Part shown: positions 18,751 to 26,966 of the stretch, piece by piece
How the letters are laid out: each line of letters starts with the position of its first letter
How positions within the stretch are numbered: position 1 is the stretch's first letter
The notes under the pieces: generated by a model
The model's input: only the letters and a program-made list of their open reading frames with translations
Told to the model about the DNA's origin: nothing
The model's database searches: none
Translations under genes and position numbers: made by a program
From: Butyricimonas muris
GTDB lineage: Bacteria > Bacteroidota > Bacteroidia > Bacteroidales > Marinifilaceae
DNA: 64,000 nucleotides
Assembly (NCBI RefSeq): GCF_046365375.1
Contig: NZ_JBKEIT010000005.1
Span: 310,001 to 374,000, forward strand
Direction: 5' to 3'

Positions 18751-20025
18751 TCACGCCCCTTGCGCGGGTTTGCTCTTTCTAAAGATCAGATGCTCCAGAA
18801 TCAACACGGACACGACTCCCATCACGAAACCGTTTCCCACGATCGGGCGAAACAAAGAAGGTATAAGATTCACCACTTCCGAGGGAGCGAAAGACAGCAA
18901 CAAAGCCACCATCAGGGGCAAACCGACCACCACGCCGCTATCGAAATCCGTGATCGCCCGTTCACGTACCAACATTTGCATCCCCGCCGCCAACTGCGTC
19001 GCCATCAAGTAAAGCAATATCGCCCCCATGACCACCCCCGGCAACGTTACCAACAACCCGACCACAGCCGGAAAAAAAGCACACGCTATCAAACCGATAC
19101 CCGCCGGAATCAAGGTATAGCGAGAGGCACACCCCGTGGCAGCGATCACTCCCGGGCTCATGGAATAATCCACGGGACCAATCACCCCGAACAATCCCGA
19201 CAACACGTTAGTGAGCCCGACAACCCCCACGCCCCGGGTTGTACGTTTATTCAGGTTATCGGCTTGCAACATATATCCCACGGCTTGAATTGAACCCAAC
19301 TCGTTCACGATAAGTGCCACGTAACAGAACAAAAACGAAAATATCGTCCCCGCCTCGAAATCCAGTGAAAAATTAAACAGAGATACTTGGCTTTCTGCCC
19401 CCGTCGAGGGTAACACGGGAAAACCATTCACCAGATAATACACCAGCGCCCCTCCGGCTATCCCCCACAACACCGTGGTAGACTTCCATATCCCCCGTAA
19501 AAACTTATTCCCGATAACCAGCGCAAACACGATGAGCAACGTGAAAAACAAATTGAACAACCCGTGCGCCGTATCTCCCATGACAAGGTTCAAAATAACG
19601 GGAGTCAACGTGAAAGCAATCAATATCAGAATGACCGTGACAACGCGAGGCGTGAAAATAAACTGTAATTTTCCCAACCAACCACTGTACGCCAATACCG
19701 TCAACACCAGTCCCCCGACCAGAATCCCCGTGTATATGGCGGAAATTCCCGCTGAAACAGTAGCAAGAATCCCAATCAACAACACGGATGCCGGACCGAT
19801 AACCAACGGCAACCGATGCCCCCACAACACTTGCACGACCATCGCCACGCCCATGATCCCGAACAACTTTTGCAGGTAGAAAGTCTGTTCCGCCACGTCC
19901 GTGTAATGCAGCTTCGAAACGATAATTCCCATGATCACCACGCAAGGCAGGGAAACGATCCACCATTGCAACCCGTACATCAACATGGGCAACAGCCCCG
20001 GTTTATCATTCAATTCGTATTTCAT
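18751..20025 (-). CDS. NCS2 family nucleobase (uracil/xanthine type) permease
   Basis: A 424-residue polytopic inner-membrane transporter. It opens GLLPMLMYGLQWWIVSLPCVVIMG, has the family motif LPLVIGPASVLLIG near transmembrane helix 3, NELGSIQAVGYMLQADN with the substrate-site Glu region around helix 8, and TRGVGVVGLTNVLSGLFGVIGPVDYSMSPG. The last block is the conserved NCS2 segment around helix 10. Together these indicate a proton- or sodium-coupled purine or pyrimidine symporter. Which base it takes cannot be read with certainty. A 14-bp palindrome lies 11 bp upstream of the start codon. Confidence 0.92.
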   Translation of the reverse strand: MKYELNDKPGLLPMLMYGLQWWIVSLPCVVIMGIIVSKLHYTDVAEQTFYLQKLFGIMGVAMVVQVLWGHRLPLVIGPASVLLIGILATVSAGISAIYTGILVGGLVLTVLAYSGWLGKLQFIFTPRVVTVILILIAFTLTPVILNLVMGDTAHGLFNLFFTLLIVFALVIGNKFLRGIWKSTTVLWGIAGGALVYYLVNGFPVLPSTGAESQVSLFNFSLDFEAGTIFSFLFCYVALIVNELGSIQAVGYMLQADNLNKRTTRGVGVVGLTNVLSGLFGVIGPVDYSMSPGVIAATGCASRYTLIPAGIGLIACAFFPAVVGLLVTLPGVVMGAILLYLMATQLAAGMQMLVRERAITDFDSGVVVGLPLMVALLLSFAPSEVVNLIPSLFRPIVGNGFVMGVVSVLILEHLIFRKSKPAQGA

Positions 20026-20036
20026 CTCATCACGTA

Positions 20037-20050
20037 TTTACACGTGTAAA
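20037..20050. promoter_or_regulatory. Palindromic operator-like site upstream of the NCS2 permease
   Basis: TTTACACGTGTAAA is a perfect 14-bp palindrome, 11 bp before the permease start codon in the 160-bp gap separating it from the divergently transcribed small-protein/sigma operon. Its position fits a repressor site in the permease leader. Confidence 0.45.
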
Positions 20051-20144
20051 AATAGTACATTACAAGAGATTTTACACCTTTCACGAAAAAAAGATGACTT
20101 ATTTTAAAATATTCTTTCCTCTCGTTCGTCTATAACAATAGAAA

Positions 20145-20156
20145 GGATTGCAATCC
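20145..20156. promoter_or_regulatory. Palindrome GGATTGCAATCC upstream of the sigma operon
   Basis: A perfect 12-bp palindrome 29 bp before the first ATG of the rightward operon (48-aa protein, His-rich membrane protein, ECF sigma). It could be an operator or the loop-less start of an mRNA hairpin. Confidence 0.35.
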
Positions 20157-20185
20157 GAGAGTAACTATAAAAAAAAGAAACGAAC

Positions 20186-20332
20186 ATGAGAAACCATAAT
20201 AAAGTAATAATCCGGGAAGTAAGGGCGGTGATACCGTTTATCGTCACGCTTGGCGTCATCGCCCTACTCACTTTATCCGTCCACTTTTTACAGGACTTCA
20301 CGAAAATATATTACATTTATACAACCTATTAA
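20186..20332 (+). CDS. Small single-pass membrane protein (48 aa)
   Basis: A short open frame MRNHNKVIIREVRAVIPF... ending FTKIYYIYTTY. It has a basic N-terminus and one hydrophobic helix at about residues 14-33 (VIPFIVTLGVIALLTLSVHF). The start codon directly follows an A-rich leader (AAAAAAAGAAACGAAC) and the stop is 10 bp before the ATG of the His-rich membrane protein, so spacing supports a real first gene of an operon. There is no family recognised. Being next to an ECF sigma factor, it could be part of the sensory or anti-sigma apparatus; that is inference. Confidence 0.55.
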   Translation: MRNHNKVIIREVRAVIPFIVTLGVIALLTLSVHFLQDFTKIYYIYTTY

Positions 20333-20342
20333 ATCGAATACC

Positions 20343-20726
20343 ATGAAAAACAATAAACACAGAAAAGGCTTACACGTGCTGTTTATGCTCTTTGCCCTCG
20401 CCGCTATTCCGGCCATCATCATGCTGCTGTGGAACTGGCTGATTCCCTCTATCATCGGTTGGTCTGCCATCAGCTACTGGCAAGCCCTCGGACTCTTCAT
20501 CCTAAGCAGGCTATTTTTCGGGGGCTTCGGTCGTCACGGTTTCGGGCACCACGGATTCGGGATGCCGCACGGCGAGCATCCTCATCTTTTCCGGGAAAAA
20601 TTCAAAAACATGTCACCGGAAGAACGCAAGGATTTCATCCGTCAACGTTTCGAGGAACATCATGAATTATTCAATGACCGCTTTTTCGGCAAAAAAGAAC
20701 AAACCGGCGGGCAAGAACAAGTTTGA
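20343..20726 (+). CDS. Two-helix membrane protein with Gly/His-rich tail, probable sigma-linked sensor
   Basis: A 127-residue protein whose start at MKNNKHRKGLHVLFMLF is preferred over an upstream in-frame codon because it precedes the first helix. Hydrophobic helices lie at about 10-40 and 44-61 (SYWQALGLFILSRLFFGGF). Next comes a metal-binding-looking stretch FGRHGFGHHGFGMPHGEHPH (residues 62-81), and then a charged helix NMSPEERKDFIRQRFEEHH similar to that of periplasmic heavy-metal sensors. Similar small proteins sit beside ECF sigma genes in many Bacteroidetes. Its stop overlaps the possible TTG start of the sigma gene. The role as anti-sigma or metal/envelope sensor is inference. Confidence 0.75.
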   Translation: MKNNKHRKGLHVLFMLFALAAIPAIIMLLWNWLIPSIIGWSAISYWQALGLFILSRLFFGGFGRHGFGHHGFGMPHGEHPHLFREKFKNMSPEERKDFIRQRFEEHHELFNDRFFGKKEQTGGQEQV

Positions 20727-20749
20727 ACAGATATATACCCTTTTCCGAA

Positions 20750-21292
20750 ATGGACATATCGACAATCTTCAAGAAACACCAGTCGCAACTAAAAGGTTTC
20801 ATAGCCAAACGGGTTTCCGGCAAAGAAGACCGAGAAGATATCTTGCAGGACGTGTTCTACAAACTCCTTCAAACAGACCCCGTGGCTCATCCCATCGAGC
20901 AGATTTCGTCGTGGCTGTACTCCGTCACCCGCAACCTAATCATCGACAGGAGCCGAAAATACAAGGAAGAAAAACTGACAACCCCAGACGGGGAATACGA
21001 AGAACACTTACTATTAAAAGAGGTATCCGAATACCTGTTCAATTCGGATACCTCTCCCGAGAAAGAATACACCCGCGCCCTCGTGTGGGAGGAACTGGAC
21101 AAGGCTTTGGCGGAACTCCCCGAGGAACAACGCACCGTATTCGAACTAACCGAACTACAAGGCTTTTCCTTTAAAGAAATCTCCGCGTCGACCGGAATCC
21201 CGGTCAACACTCTCATATCCCGAAAAAGATACGCCGTACTCTACCTGCGGGACAACCTGTACGAACTATACAAAGAGTTGTTGAACGACTAA
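20750..21292 (+). CDS. ECF sigma factor, not FecR-linked
   Basis: A 180-residue sigma-70 family factor starting MDISTIFKKHQSQLKGFIAKRV. A TTG at 20723 overlapping the previous stop (TTTGA) could add nine residues. Region 2 is EDREDILQDVFYKLLQTDP ... SSWLYSVTRNLIIDRSRK. Region 4 is LPEEQRTVFELTELQGFSFKEIS with HTH STGIPVNTLISRKRYAVLYLR. No FecR gene is nearby; instead it is preceded by two small membrane proteins, the likely controllers of its activity. Regulon unknown. Confidence 0.92.
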   Translation: MDISTIFKKHQSQLKGFIAKRVSGKEDREDILQDVFYKLLQTDPVAHPIEQISSWLYSVTRNLIIDRSRKYKEEKLTTPDGEYEEHLLLKEVSEYLFNSDTSPEKEYTRALVWEELDKALAELPEEQRTVFELTELQGFSFKEISASTGIPVNTLISRKRYAVLYLRDNLYELYKELLND

Positions 21293-21330
21293 AGCGACAA
21301 AAACTATGAATCTTCCGCAAAAAGATGTAT

Positions 21331-21357
21331 GTTTGTCAAACAAGTATTGACAAACAT
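21331..21357. promoter_or_regulatory. Perfect 10-bp inverted repeat upstream of DUF4261
   Basis: TGTTTGTCAA-N7-TTGACAAACA, a perfect dyad ending 9 bp before the chosen ATG of the DUF4261 gene. Its size and spacing are those of a dimeric repressor or activator site. Confidence 0.55.
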
Positions 21358-21366
21358 TCACGATAT

Positions 21367-22260
21367 ATGAGTACGGCAGAAAACAAGAACGAAGTGTTCA
21401 AACAAAATTTAGATACAAAAGGAGAATTTCAGCACATATTCCAAATCCATCTGTTATTCAAGGAGAGGGAAAATCGTCCGCAAGGCAAAGTAATACAAGA
21501 AGCTTTAAATGCCCGCTTCGGGAAAACAGACATCGTGGCAGACGTGAAAGAATCATTATCGACTTTCGCCGTGTGGAAATTCCTTGTAGAATACAAGGAC
21601 AATCAGAAAGTACCCGCGCAAGTACTCATGTCCGACTTTGAAAATTTCGACGCGGGCACGATCGACCAGATGCAACGCAGTCAATTATGGGATTGCCCGA
21701 ACAACGAAGAAATACTGGCGACCTGCAAATACAAACTCATGCTTTCTGACTTCCTCGCCTCGGGGCTGGAATATAAAGAACGCTGCGAACTATTGACAGG
21801 CTGGCTAGAAACAACGCTTGAACTATTTCCGGATTGTATCGCCGTATGGGTTCCTTCAAGCGGCAAACTACTCACCCGGGAACAAGTGCTGGATAACCCG
21901 TGGAACGAAGAGTGTCGGTTTCTCCATTTCGGGATAAATGTCCGGTTCTTCAACATTCAGGGAACAAACGATATGTTGGTCGACTCGCTCGGCTTGTATG
22001 CCATCGGTCTTCCCGACGTTCAATACCATTTCCATGAACTTGACCCCAATGCCGTGGTAGACCACGCCTATAACGTGGCCGCTTACATCTTTACCAAAAA
22101 CAACCCGATCCAAGACGATGAAACGATAGCCGGACTCAACGAGCAAAAAATGGATGCTGAAATCCGATGGAAATGCCAACATGAATCGGCATTAATCCAA
22201 CCCGAACGGGAAGTCATGGATATATGCCCGGGCGAATATGCCTCGGGAGGCAGAGAATAA
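21367..22260 (+). CDS. DUF4261 domain protein
   Basis: A 297-residue soluble protein; the start MSTAENKNE is chosen because the dyad lies just upstream and the ATG follows it well (an earlier in-frame start at 21325 would run through the dyad). DUF4261 hallmarks are SLSTFAVWKFLVEYKDNQKVP, ELFPDCIAVWVPSSGKLL and NVRFFNIQGTNDMLVDSLGLYAIGLPDVQYHFHELDPNAVVDHAYNVAAYIF. Function of the family is unknown. It heads a short rightward cluster with a flavodoxin-like reductase and a methyltransferase. Confidence 0.88.
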   Translation: MSTAENKNEVFKQNLDTKGEFQHIFQIHLLFKERENRPQGKVIQEALNARFGKTDIVADVKESLSTFAVWKFLVEYKDNQKVPAQVLMSDFENFDAGTIDQMQRSQLWDCPNNEEILATCKYKLMLSDFLASGLEYKERCELLTGWLETTLELFPDCIAVWVPSSGKLLTREQVLDNPWNEECRFLHFGINVRFFNIQGTNDMLVDSLGLYAIGLPDVQYHFHELDPNAVVDHAYNVAAYIFTKNNPIQDDETIAGLNEQKMDAEIRWKCQHESALIQPEREVMDICPGEYASGGRE

Positions 22261-22318
22261 CCCAACATTTACCGACAACACACGTAAAAAGACTCACGAA
22301 CAACAAAAACACGAACAA

Positions 22319-22954
22319 ATGAAAGTAATCGCAATTAACGGGAGTCCGCACCCGCAAGGCAACACGTTTCAAGCCCTGAAAGTCATCGGGGAGGAACTAA
22401 AGAAAGAAAACATCGAATTTGAAATACTTCAAGTCGGAAGCCAGAAGATACACGGTTGCATGGGATGCAATATGTGCTTCAAGAATCATAACGAACGATG
22501 CGTCATTACCACGGACACGCTTAACGACTTGCTGCAAAAGATAAAAGATGTCGATGGGCTGATTCTCGGTTCTCCCGTTCATTATTCTGGTATCGCCGGA
22601 ACAATGAAATGCTTCCTCGACCGCGCCTTTTACGTTGCCGGGGCAAACGGTAATTGGTTCCGCCATAAAGTAGGGGCTGCCATTGTTGCCGTTCGCCGTT
22701 CGGGCGGTTCTGCCACGCTGGACGGGCTGAATCATTACCTCACGTATTCCGAAATGCTCGTGCCGACCTCCAATTACTGGAATATTATCCACGGGTTGAA
22801 AGCCGGAGAAGTCATTCAAGACAACGAAGGGCTACAAATCATGCGGACACTAGGGAGAAATATGGCTTGGTTGATGAAAATGAGAGAGCAGACGAAAGAC
22901 ACGCTCACTCCACCCGAAGGGGAGAAAAAGATCATGACTAATTTCATCCGGTAA
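22319..22954 (+). CDS. Flavodoxin-family NAD(P)H-dependent oxidoreductase
   Basis: A 211-residue protein starting MKVIAINGSPHPQGNT. The GSPHPQGNT loop is the FMN-phosphate binding site of the NADPH-dependent FMN reductase/iron-sulfur flavoprotein family. HGCMGCNMCFKNHNERC gives a four-cysteine cluster as in iron-sulfur flavoproteins and related quinone or azo reductases. GLILGSPVHYSGIAGTMKCFLDRAF is the second flavin loop. The upstream in-frame start at 22238 is inside the previous gene and unlikely. The physiological substrate is unknown. It lies 58 bp after DUF4261 and 2 bp before the methyltransferase. Confidence 0.9.
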   Translation: MKVIAINGSPHPQGNTFQALKVIGEELKKENIEFEILQVGSQKIHGCMGCNMCFKNHNERCVITTDTLNDLLQKIKDVDGLILGSPVHYSGIAGTMKCFLDRAFYVAGANGNWFRHKVGAAIVAVRRSGGSATLDGLNHYLTYSEMLVPTSNYWNIIHGLKAGEVIQDNEGLQIMRTLGRNMAWLMKMREQTKDTLTPPEGEKKIMTNFIR

Positions 22955-22956
22955 GC

Positions 22957-23691
22957 ATGAAAGAAAACAAATACGACAACGACAAATTCTTCAATCAATA
23001 CAGCCAAATGTCCCGTTCCGTAGACGGACTGAAAGGCGCCGGAGAATGGCACGCACTGCAAAAAATGTTACCCGATTTCAAGGGGAAACGGGTATTAGAC
23101 CTCGGATGCGGTTTCGGGTGGCATTGCCGATACGCCGTTGAACACGGGGCATCCCATGTACTCGGCATCGACCTCTCGGAAAAAATGCTGGAAGAAGCCC
23201 GCGAACGGAACAACTCCCCTCGTGTCGAGTACCGCCGCATGGCTATCGAGGATTACGATTACCCTCCTGAGACCCACGACATCGTTATCAGTTCCCTCGC
23301 ATTCCATTATCTGGAATCCTTTCAGGATATTTGCGAGAAAGTACACCGTTGCCTTATCCCCGGCGGCACATTCGTGTTCTCCGTCGAACACCCCGTGTTC
23401 ACCGCCCACGGAAGTCAGGATTGGTACCACGACCAAGAGAGGAACAAACTTCACTGGCCGGTAGACCGCTATTTCACGGAAGGGAAACGAGAAGCAATTT
23501 TCCTTGGCGAAGAAGTCGTCAAATACCACAAAACTCTAACAACATACGTGAATGGACTGATTCAAAACGGTTTCATAATCACGGGACTCGTCGAACCGGA
23601 ACCGGACGAAGCCCTTTTGGATAGCATACCGGAAATGCGTGACGAATTGCGCCGCCCCATGATGCTGCTTGTGTCCGCCGTGAAGAAGTAA
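22957..23691 (+). CDS. Class I SAM-dependent methyltransferase
   Basis: A 244-residue Rossmann methyltransferase. Motif I is RVLDLGCGFGWHCRYAVEHGA, the acidic motif II is HVLGIDLSEKMLEEAR, and motif III/IV is HDIVISSLAFHYLESFQDICEKVHRCLIPGG. The C-terminal part (YHKTLTTYVNGLIQNGFIITGLVEPEP) resembles small-molecule methyltransferases of the UbiE/BioC-like group. It begins 2 bp after the reductase stop, so the two are co-expressed. Substrate not deducible. Confidence 0.9.
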   Translation: MKENKYDNDKFFNQYSQMSRSVDGLKGAGEWHALQKMLPDFKGKRVLDLGCGFGWHCRYAVEHGASHVLGIDLSEKMLEEARERNNSPRVEYRRMAIEDYDYPPETHDIVISSLAFHYLESFQDICEKVHRCLIPGGTFVFSVEHPVFTAHGSQDWYHDQERNKLHWPVDRYFTEGKREAIFLGEEVVKYHKTLTTYVNGLIQNGFIITGLVEPEPDEALLDSIPEMRDELRRPMMLLVSAVKK

Positions 23692-23764
23692 TCCCGAAAG
23701 ACCTTTTTAGATTATTTATACCGGAAAGATTGCACCACCCGATGAAAAATAGTAATTTTACTAT

Positions 23765-24691
23765 ATGATCATCAGTGCCAGCAGAAGAACAGACATCCCC
23801 TCTTTTTACTCGGAATGGTTCGTCAACCGGGTAAAGGAAGGGTACGTACTCGTTCCAAACCCTTTTAACCCGAAACAGATCAGCCAAGTACGGCTCACGC
23901 CGGATGTCGTCGACTGTATGGTTTTCTGGACGAAGAATGCCGCCCCGATGCTCGATAAACTGGACGCCTTAAAGGATTTCAAGTATTATTTCCAATTCAC
24001 GCTCAACCCTTACGGGAAAGAGATTGAAGGAAACCTTCCCACCTTGGAACGGAGAATCGACACGTTCAAACGCCTTGCCGAAAAGATCGGCAAAGAAAAA
24101 GTGATATGGCGGTACGATCCCATATTGACGAACTCCAAGTATAACACGCGATTCCACGAAGAAGCATTCGCATCTATCGCCTCGCGACTGAAAGACCACA
24201 CGGAAAGATGCATGCTCGGCTTTATCGATCACTACACCCACGTCCGGCAAGCCGTCACGCGACATGACATTCACCCCCTATCCATGGAAGAAATCCGGGA
24301 AATGGCAGCCTCTTTCGTGCAGACAATCCCCGACACGATACACCTCGACACGTGTACCGTGAAAGTCGATCTTCGGGACATGGGCATTCCCGCCGGAATG
24401 TGCATCGACAAAGAACTGATAGAAAGGATTATCGGTTACCCGATCACGGCAAGAAAGGACAAGAATCAACGGGATATATGCCAATGTATCGAGAGCATCG
24501 ACATCGGCACGTATGACTCCTGCCTCAACGGTTGCATATACTGTTACGCCAACACGGGCAAAGGGAAACTGTCACGCAACACGGAACGGCACGACAAACA
24601 TTCGCCCAAGCTCGTCGGACACGTTCTGGAAGACGACGTGATAAAAGAGCGGGAAATGAAAAGCCTGCGAAGCGACCCCACGTTATTTTAA
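23765..24691 (+). CDS. DUF1848 protein (putative Fe-S / radical-SAM-like)
   Basis: A 308-residue protein with the DUF1848 opening MIISASRRTDIPSFYSEWF and VDCMVFWTKN. The C-terminal third carries Cys239 and Cys241 (DICQCIES) and a cluster Cys253-x3-Cys257-x2-Cys260 (CLNGCIYCYAN), the CxxxCxxC spacing that binds a 4Fe-4S cluster in radical SAM enzymes but at the wrong end for a classical member. The TIM-barrel-like core HTHVRQ ... VIWRYDPIL resembles spore photoproduct lyase relatives. Function unproven. It lies 73 bp after the methyltransferase. Confidence 0.88.
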   Translation: MIISASRRTDIPSFYSEWFVNRVKEGYVLVPNPFNPKQISQVRLTPDVVDCMVFWTKNAAPMLDKLDALKDFKYYFQFTLNPYGKEIEGNLPTLERRIDTFKRLAEKIGKEKVIWRYDPILTNSKYNTRFHEEAFASIASRLKDHTERCMLGFIDHYTHVRQAVTRHDIHPLSMEEIREMAASFVQTIPDTIHLDTCTVKVDLRDMGIPAGMCIDKELIERIIGYPITARKDKNQRDICQCIESIDIGTYDSCLNGCIYCYANTGKGKLSRNTERHDKHSPKLVGHVLEDDVIKEREMKSLRSDPTLF

Positions 24692-25037
24692 CGCCTCTCT
24701 TCAAATCCGGTCACAATCCCGACACCCCTTCCCCAGCACGGGCGAAACACTCGTTTCCGCATTATATTTCCATTTTATTACAGTTTTAGCTTGCAACGAA
24801 CCTAAATTCTGCGTATATTTGTAACACTAAAAATTATTTGATGTTTAATAGTTTATTTATTATTTCGGATTTGGTATTGTAAACAATCTGTATTTCCCGT
24901 ACAGGTTGTCCCCTTCGTTTATTCTCGAGTAATTCCATTCGAGTATATTATCTATTGTATTAATTAAGTTTTTAACCCGTATACAATAATGACAGCATTA
25001 ATTATGCTTTCGCTTGTATACCGTATACGTTAAGAAA
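24692..25037 (+). promoter_or_regulatory. Long leader region with promoter box upstream of a methyltransferase gene
   Basis: This 346-bp gap contains TATATTTG at 24814-24821, a full match to the Bacteroidetes -7 consensus, with only a partial -33 (TTGC) 19 bp before it. A transcript from here would have a ~210-nt AT-rich leader. Small dyads are visible (CTCGAG-TAATTCCATT-CGAG and GTATAC repeats near 24980-25025), but no known riboswitch was recognised. Confidence 0.45.
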
Positions 25038-25817
25038 ATGAGTAACGAAAATAAAACAATTCACGAATTCGATTTCAATTTAATCTGCGAATATTTCCTA
25101 AGTACAGAACGTCAAGGCCCCGGAAGTCCTGAAGCAACCCTTAAAGCGCTGGGCTTTATAGACAATCTTTCCGACCAATCCCGCATCGCCGATTTGGGTT
25201 GCGGCACAGGTGGTCAGACAATGGTATTGGCTCAGCACGCCCCGGGACACATTACAGGTCTTGACTTCTTCCCGGGATTCATTGACCGGTTCAACCATAA
25301 CGCCGGAAAATTGAATCTTCAGCATCGAGTAAAAGGAATCGTCGGCTCGATGGACAACCTTCCTTTCAGAGAGGAAGAACTGGACTTAATCTGGTCGGAA
25401 GGAGCTATCTATAACATCGGGTTTGAACGAGGACTGAACGAGTGGCGCAAATATTTGAAAACAGGGGGATACATCGCCGTTTCCGAAAGCGCATGGTTTA
25501 CCGAAGAACGCCCCGCAGAAATTCACGATTTCTGGATGGAAGCCTACCCGGAGATAGACACGATTCCCCATCAAGTAGCCCGAATACAGAAAGCAGGGTA
25601 TCTTCTCGTCGCTTCCTTCATTCTGCCTACAACTTGCTGGACAGATCATTATTATGCCCCACTGGTAAAAGCAAGAGAAAAATTCACGGCCAAATACCCG
25701 GGAAATAAAACCGCCGAAGAACTCATCACCTCCTCGCACCACGAAGAGGAACTATACCGCAAGTATAAAGAATTCTACGGTTATGTATTTTACATCGCGA
25801 AAAAAATAAAACAATGA
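25038..25817 (+). CDS. Class I SAM-dependent methyltransferase
   Basis: A 259-residue methyltransferase; the start MSNENKTIHEFDFNLICEYF is taken rather than the in-frame codon at 25014. It has the Rossmann motif SRIADLGCGTGGQTMVLAQHA, acidic GHITGLDFFPGFIDRF, and LDLIWSEGAIYNIGFERGLNEWRKYLKTGGYIAVSE. The last segment is a frequent signature of a Bacteroidetes/Firmicutes group annotated as generic methyltransferases. The stop overlaps the RsgA start (ATGA), which indicates translational coupling with a ribosome-assembly GTPase; an RNA or ribosome-related substrate is possible but unproven. Confidence 0.88.
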   Translation: MSNENKTIHEFDFNLICEYFLSTERQGPGSPEATLKALGFIDNLSDQSRIADLGCGTGGQTMVLAQHAPGHITGLDFFPGFIDRFNHNAGKLNLQHRVKGIVGSMDNLPFREEELDLIWSEGAIYNIGFERGLNEWRKYLKTGGYIAVSESAWFTEERPAEIHDFWMEAYPEIDTIPHQVARIQKAGYLLVASFILPTTCWTDHYYAPLVKAREKFTAKYPGNKTAEELITSSHHEEELYRKYKEFYGYVFYIAKKIKQ

Positions 25818-26824
25818 ATAATCTAAATACTTACGCCACTCTGCCACGAGGGCGAGTGGCTATCGTACACCGCACTTGTTATGAAGTGATTTCCGAAAAC
25901 GGGATATTTCAATGTGAACTAACGGGAAACATGATGTTCGGCAAATCGGACTTTGAACTGCCTTGCACGGGCGATTGGGTAATTTTCCAACCGTTCGATG
26001 AAAACAAAGGAATAATCGTCGATATGTTACCCCGCGAGCGAACACTGTATCGCAAGAAAGCCGGGACGGTCGCCGACAAACAAGCCATTGCCGCGCATGT
26101 TGACAAGGCATTTATCGTGCAGAGTCTTGACGATAACTTCAACCTCCGCAGGGTTGAACGCTTCATGATTCAAATACTGGAAGAAAACATCAAACCCGTG
26201 CTGGTACTCAACAAAGCCGATTTAGGTTTTGACAGACGGGAAGTGGAAGAAGCGTTGAAACACAGCGCCTGCCGGATGCCCGTGTTTTTCACGAGCATTC
26301 ATCATCCCGAAACTATACTCCGGTTACGGGAATCCATAAAAGAAGGCGAAACAGTGGTATTTGTCGGCTCTTCGGGAGTCGGGAAAAGTTCCTTGATTAA
26401 CGCCCTTAGCGAGAAATCGGTATTGCTCACGTCCGACGTAAGCCAATCCACCGGAAAAGGACGCCACACGTCCACACGCCGGGAAATGCTATTGCTGGAC
26501 GGCTCGGGCATACTGATTGACACACCCGGTGTTCGGGAATTCGGGTTGGCAATTGACAATCCCGATTCTTTAGCGGAAATGCTGGACATTTCGGACTATG
26601 CCGAATCGTGTCGTTTCAAGGATTGCACGCACACGAACGAACCCGGCTGCGCGGTTCTGGAAGCAATAAACAACGGTATATTAGATATCGAGGTATACAA
26701 AAGCTACATGAAACTCCGGCGAGAAGCATGGCATTTCTCTACTTCCGAGCACGAAAAGCGTAAAAAAGACAAAACCTTTTCAAAACTCGTGGACGAGGTA
26801 AAGAAGCGGAAAGAGAATCGCTGA
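25814..26824 (+). CDS. rsgA: Ribosome small-subunit-dependent GTPase A (RsgA)
   Basis: A 336-residue circularly permuted GTPase acting in late 30S subunit maturation. An N-terminal OB-fold (residues 10-80) precedes the G domain with motifs in permuted order: G4 NKAD, then G1 GSSGVGKS (residues 185-192), the switch STGKGRHTSTRRE, and G3 DTPGVREFG. A C-terminal zinc knuckle CRFKDCTHTNEPGC supplies the Cys-Cys-His-Cys ligands. It overlaps the methyltransferase stop by 4 bp. The N-terminal OB-fold is slightly divergent, so it could be a second, specialised copy alongside a housekeeping RsgA elsewhere. Confidence 0.93.
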   Translation: MNNLNTYATLPRGRVAIVHRTCYEVISENGIFQCELTGNMMFGKSDFELPCTGDWVIFQPFDENKGIIVDMLPRERTLYRKKAGTVADKQAIAAHVDKAFIVQSLDDNFNLRRVERFMIQILEENIKPVLVLNKADLGFDRREVEEALKHSACRMPVFFTSIHHPETILRLRESIKEGETVVFVGSSGVGKSSLINALSEKSVLLTSDVSQSTGKGRHTSTRREMLLLDGSGILIDTPGVREFGLAIDNPDSLAEMLDISDYAESCRFKDCTHTNEPGCAVLEAINNGILDIEVYKSYMKLRREAWHFSTSEHEKRKKDKTFSKLVDEVKKRKENR

Positions 26825-26838
26825 TCTCGGCTTCAAGA

Positions 26839-26966
26839 GGTTGCCCCGAAAGTCCCGTTTGTACCCCGGGAGCAAAGCGAAAGCTCTCCTAAAAGCCACT
26901 ATTGGCAAGAGATCTTTCGCTTCACCCGGGAACACGGAAATAAATGAACGGACTTGACGGGCAACC
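26839..26966. repeat. Long imperfect foldback between convergent rsgA and aldo/keto reductase genes
   Basis: The 128-bp stretch folds on itself along its whole length. GGTTGCCC pairs with GGGCAACC, AAGTCC with GGACTT, CCCGGG with CCCGGG, AAGCGAAAG with CTTTCGCTT, and GCCA-CTAT-TGGC forms the tip. It fills the gap between the two converging genes exactly, touching the stop codon of the reductase. It could be a bidirectional terminator or a short palindromic mobile relic. Confidence 0.7.
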
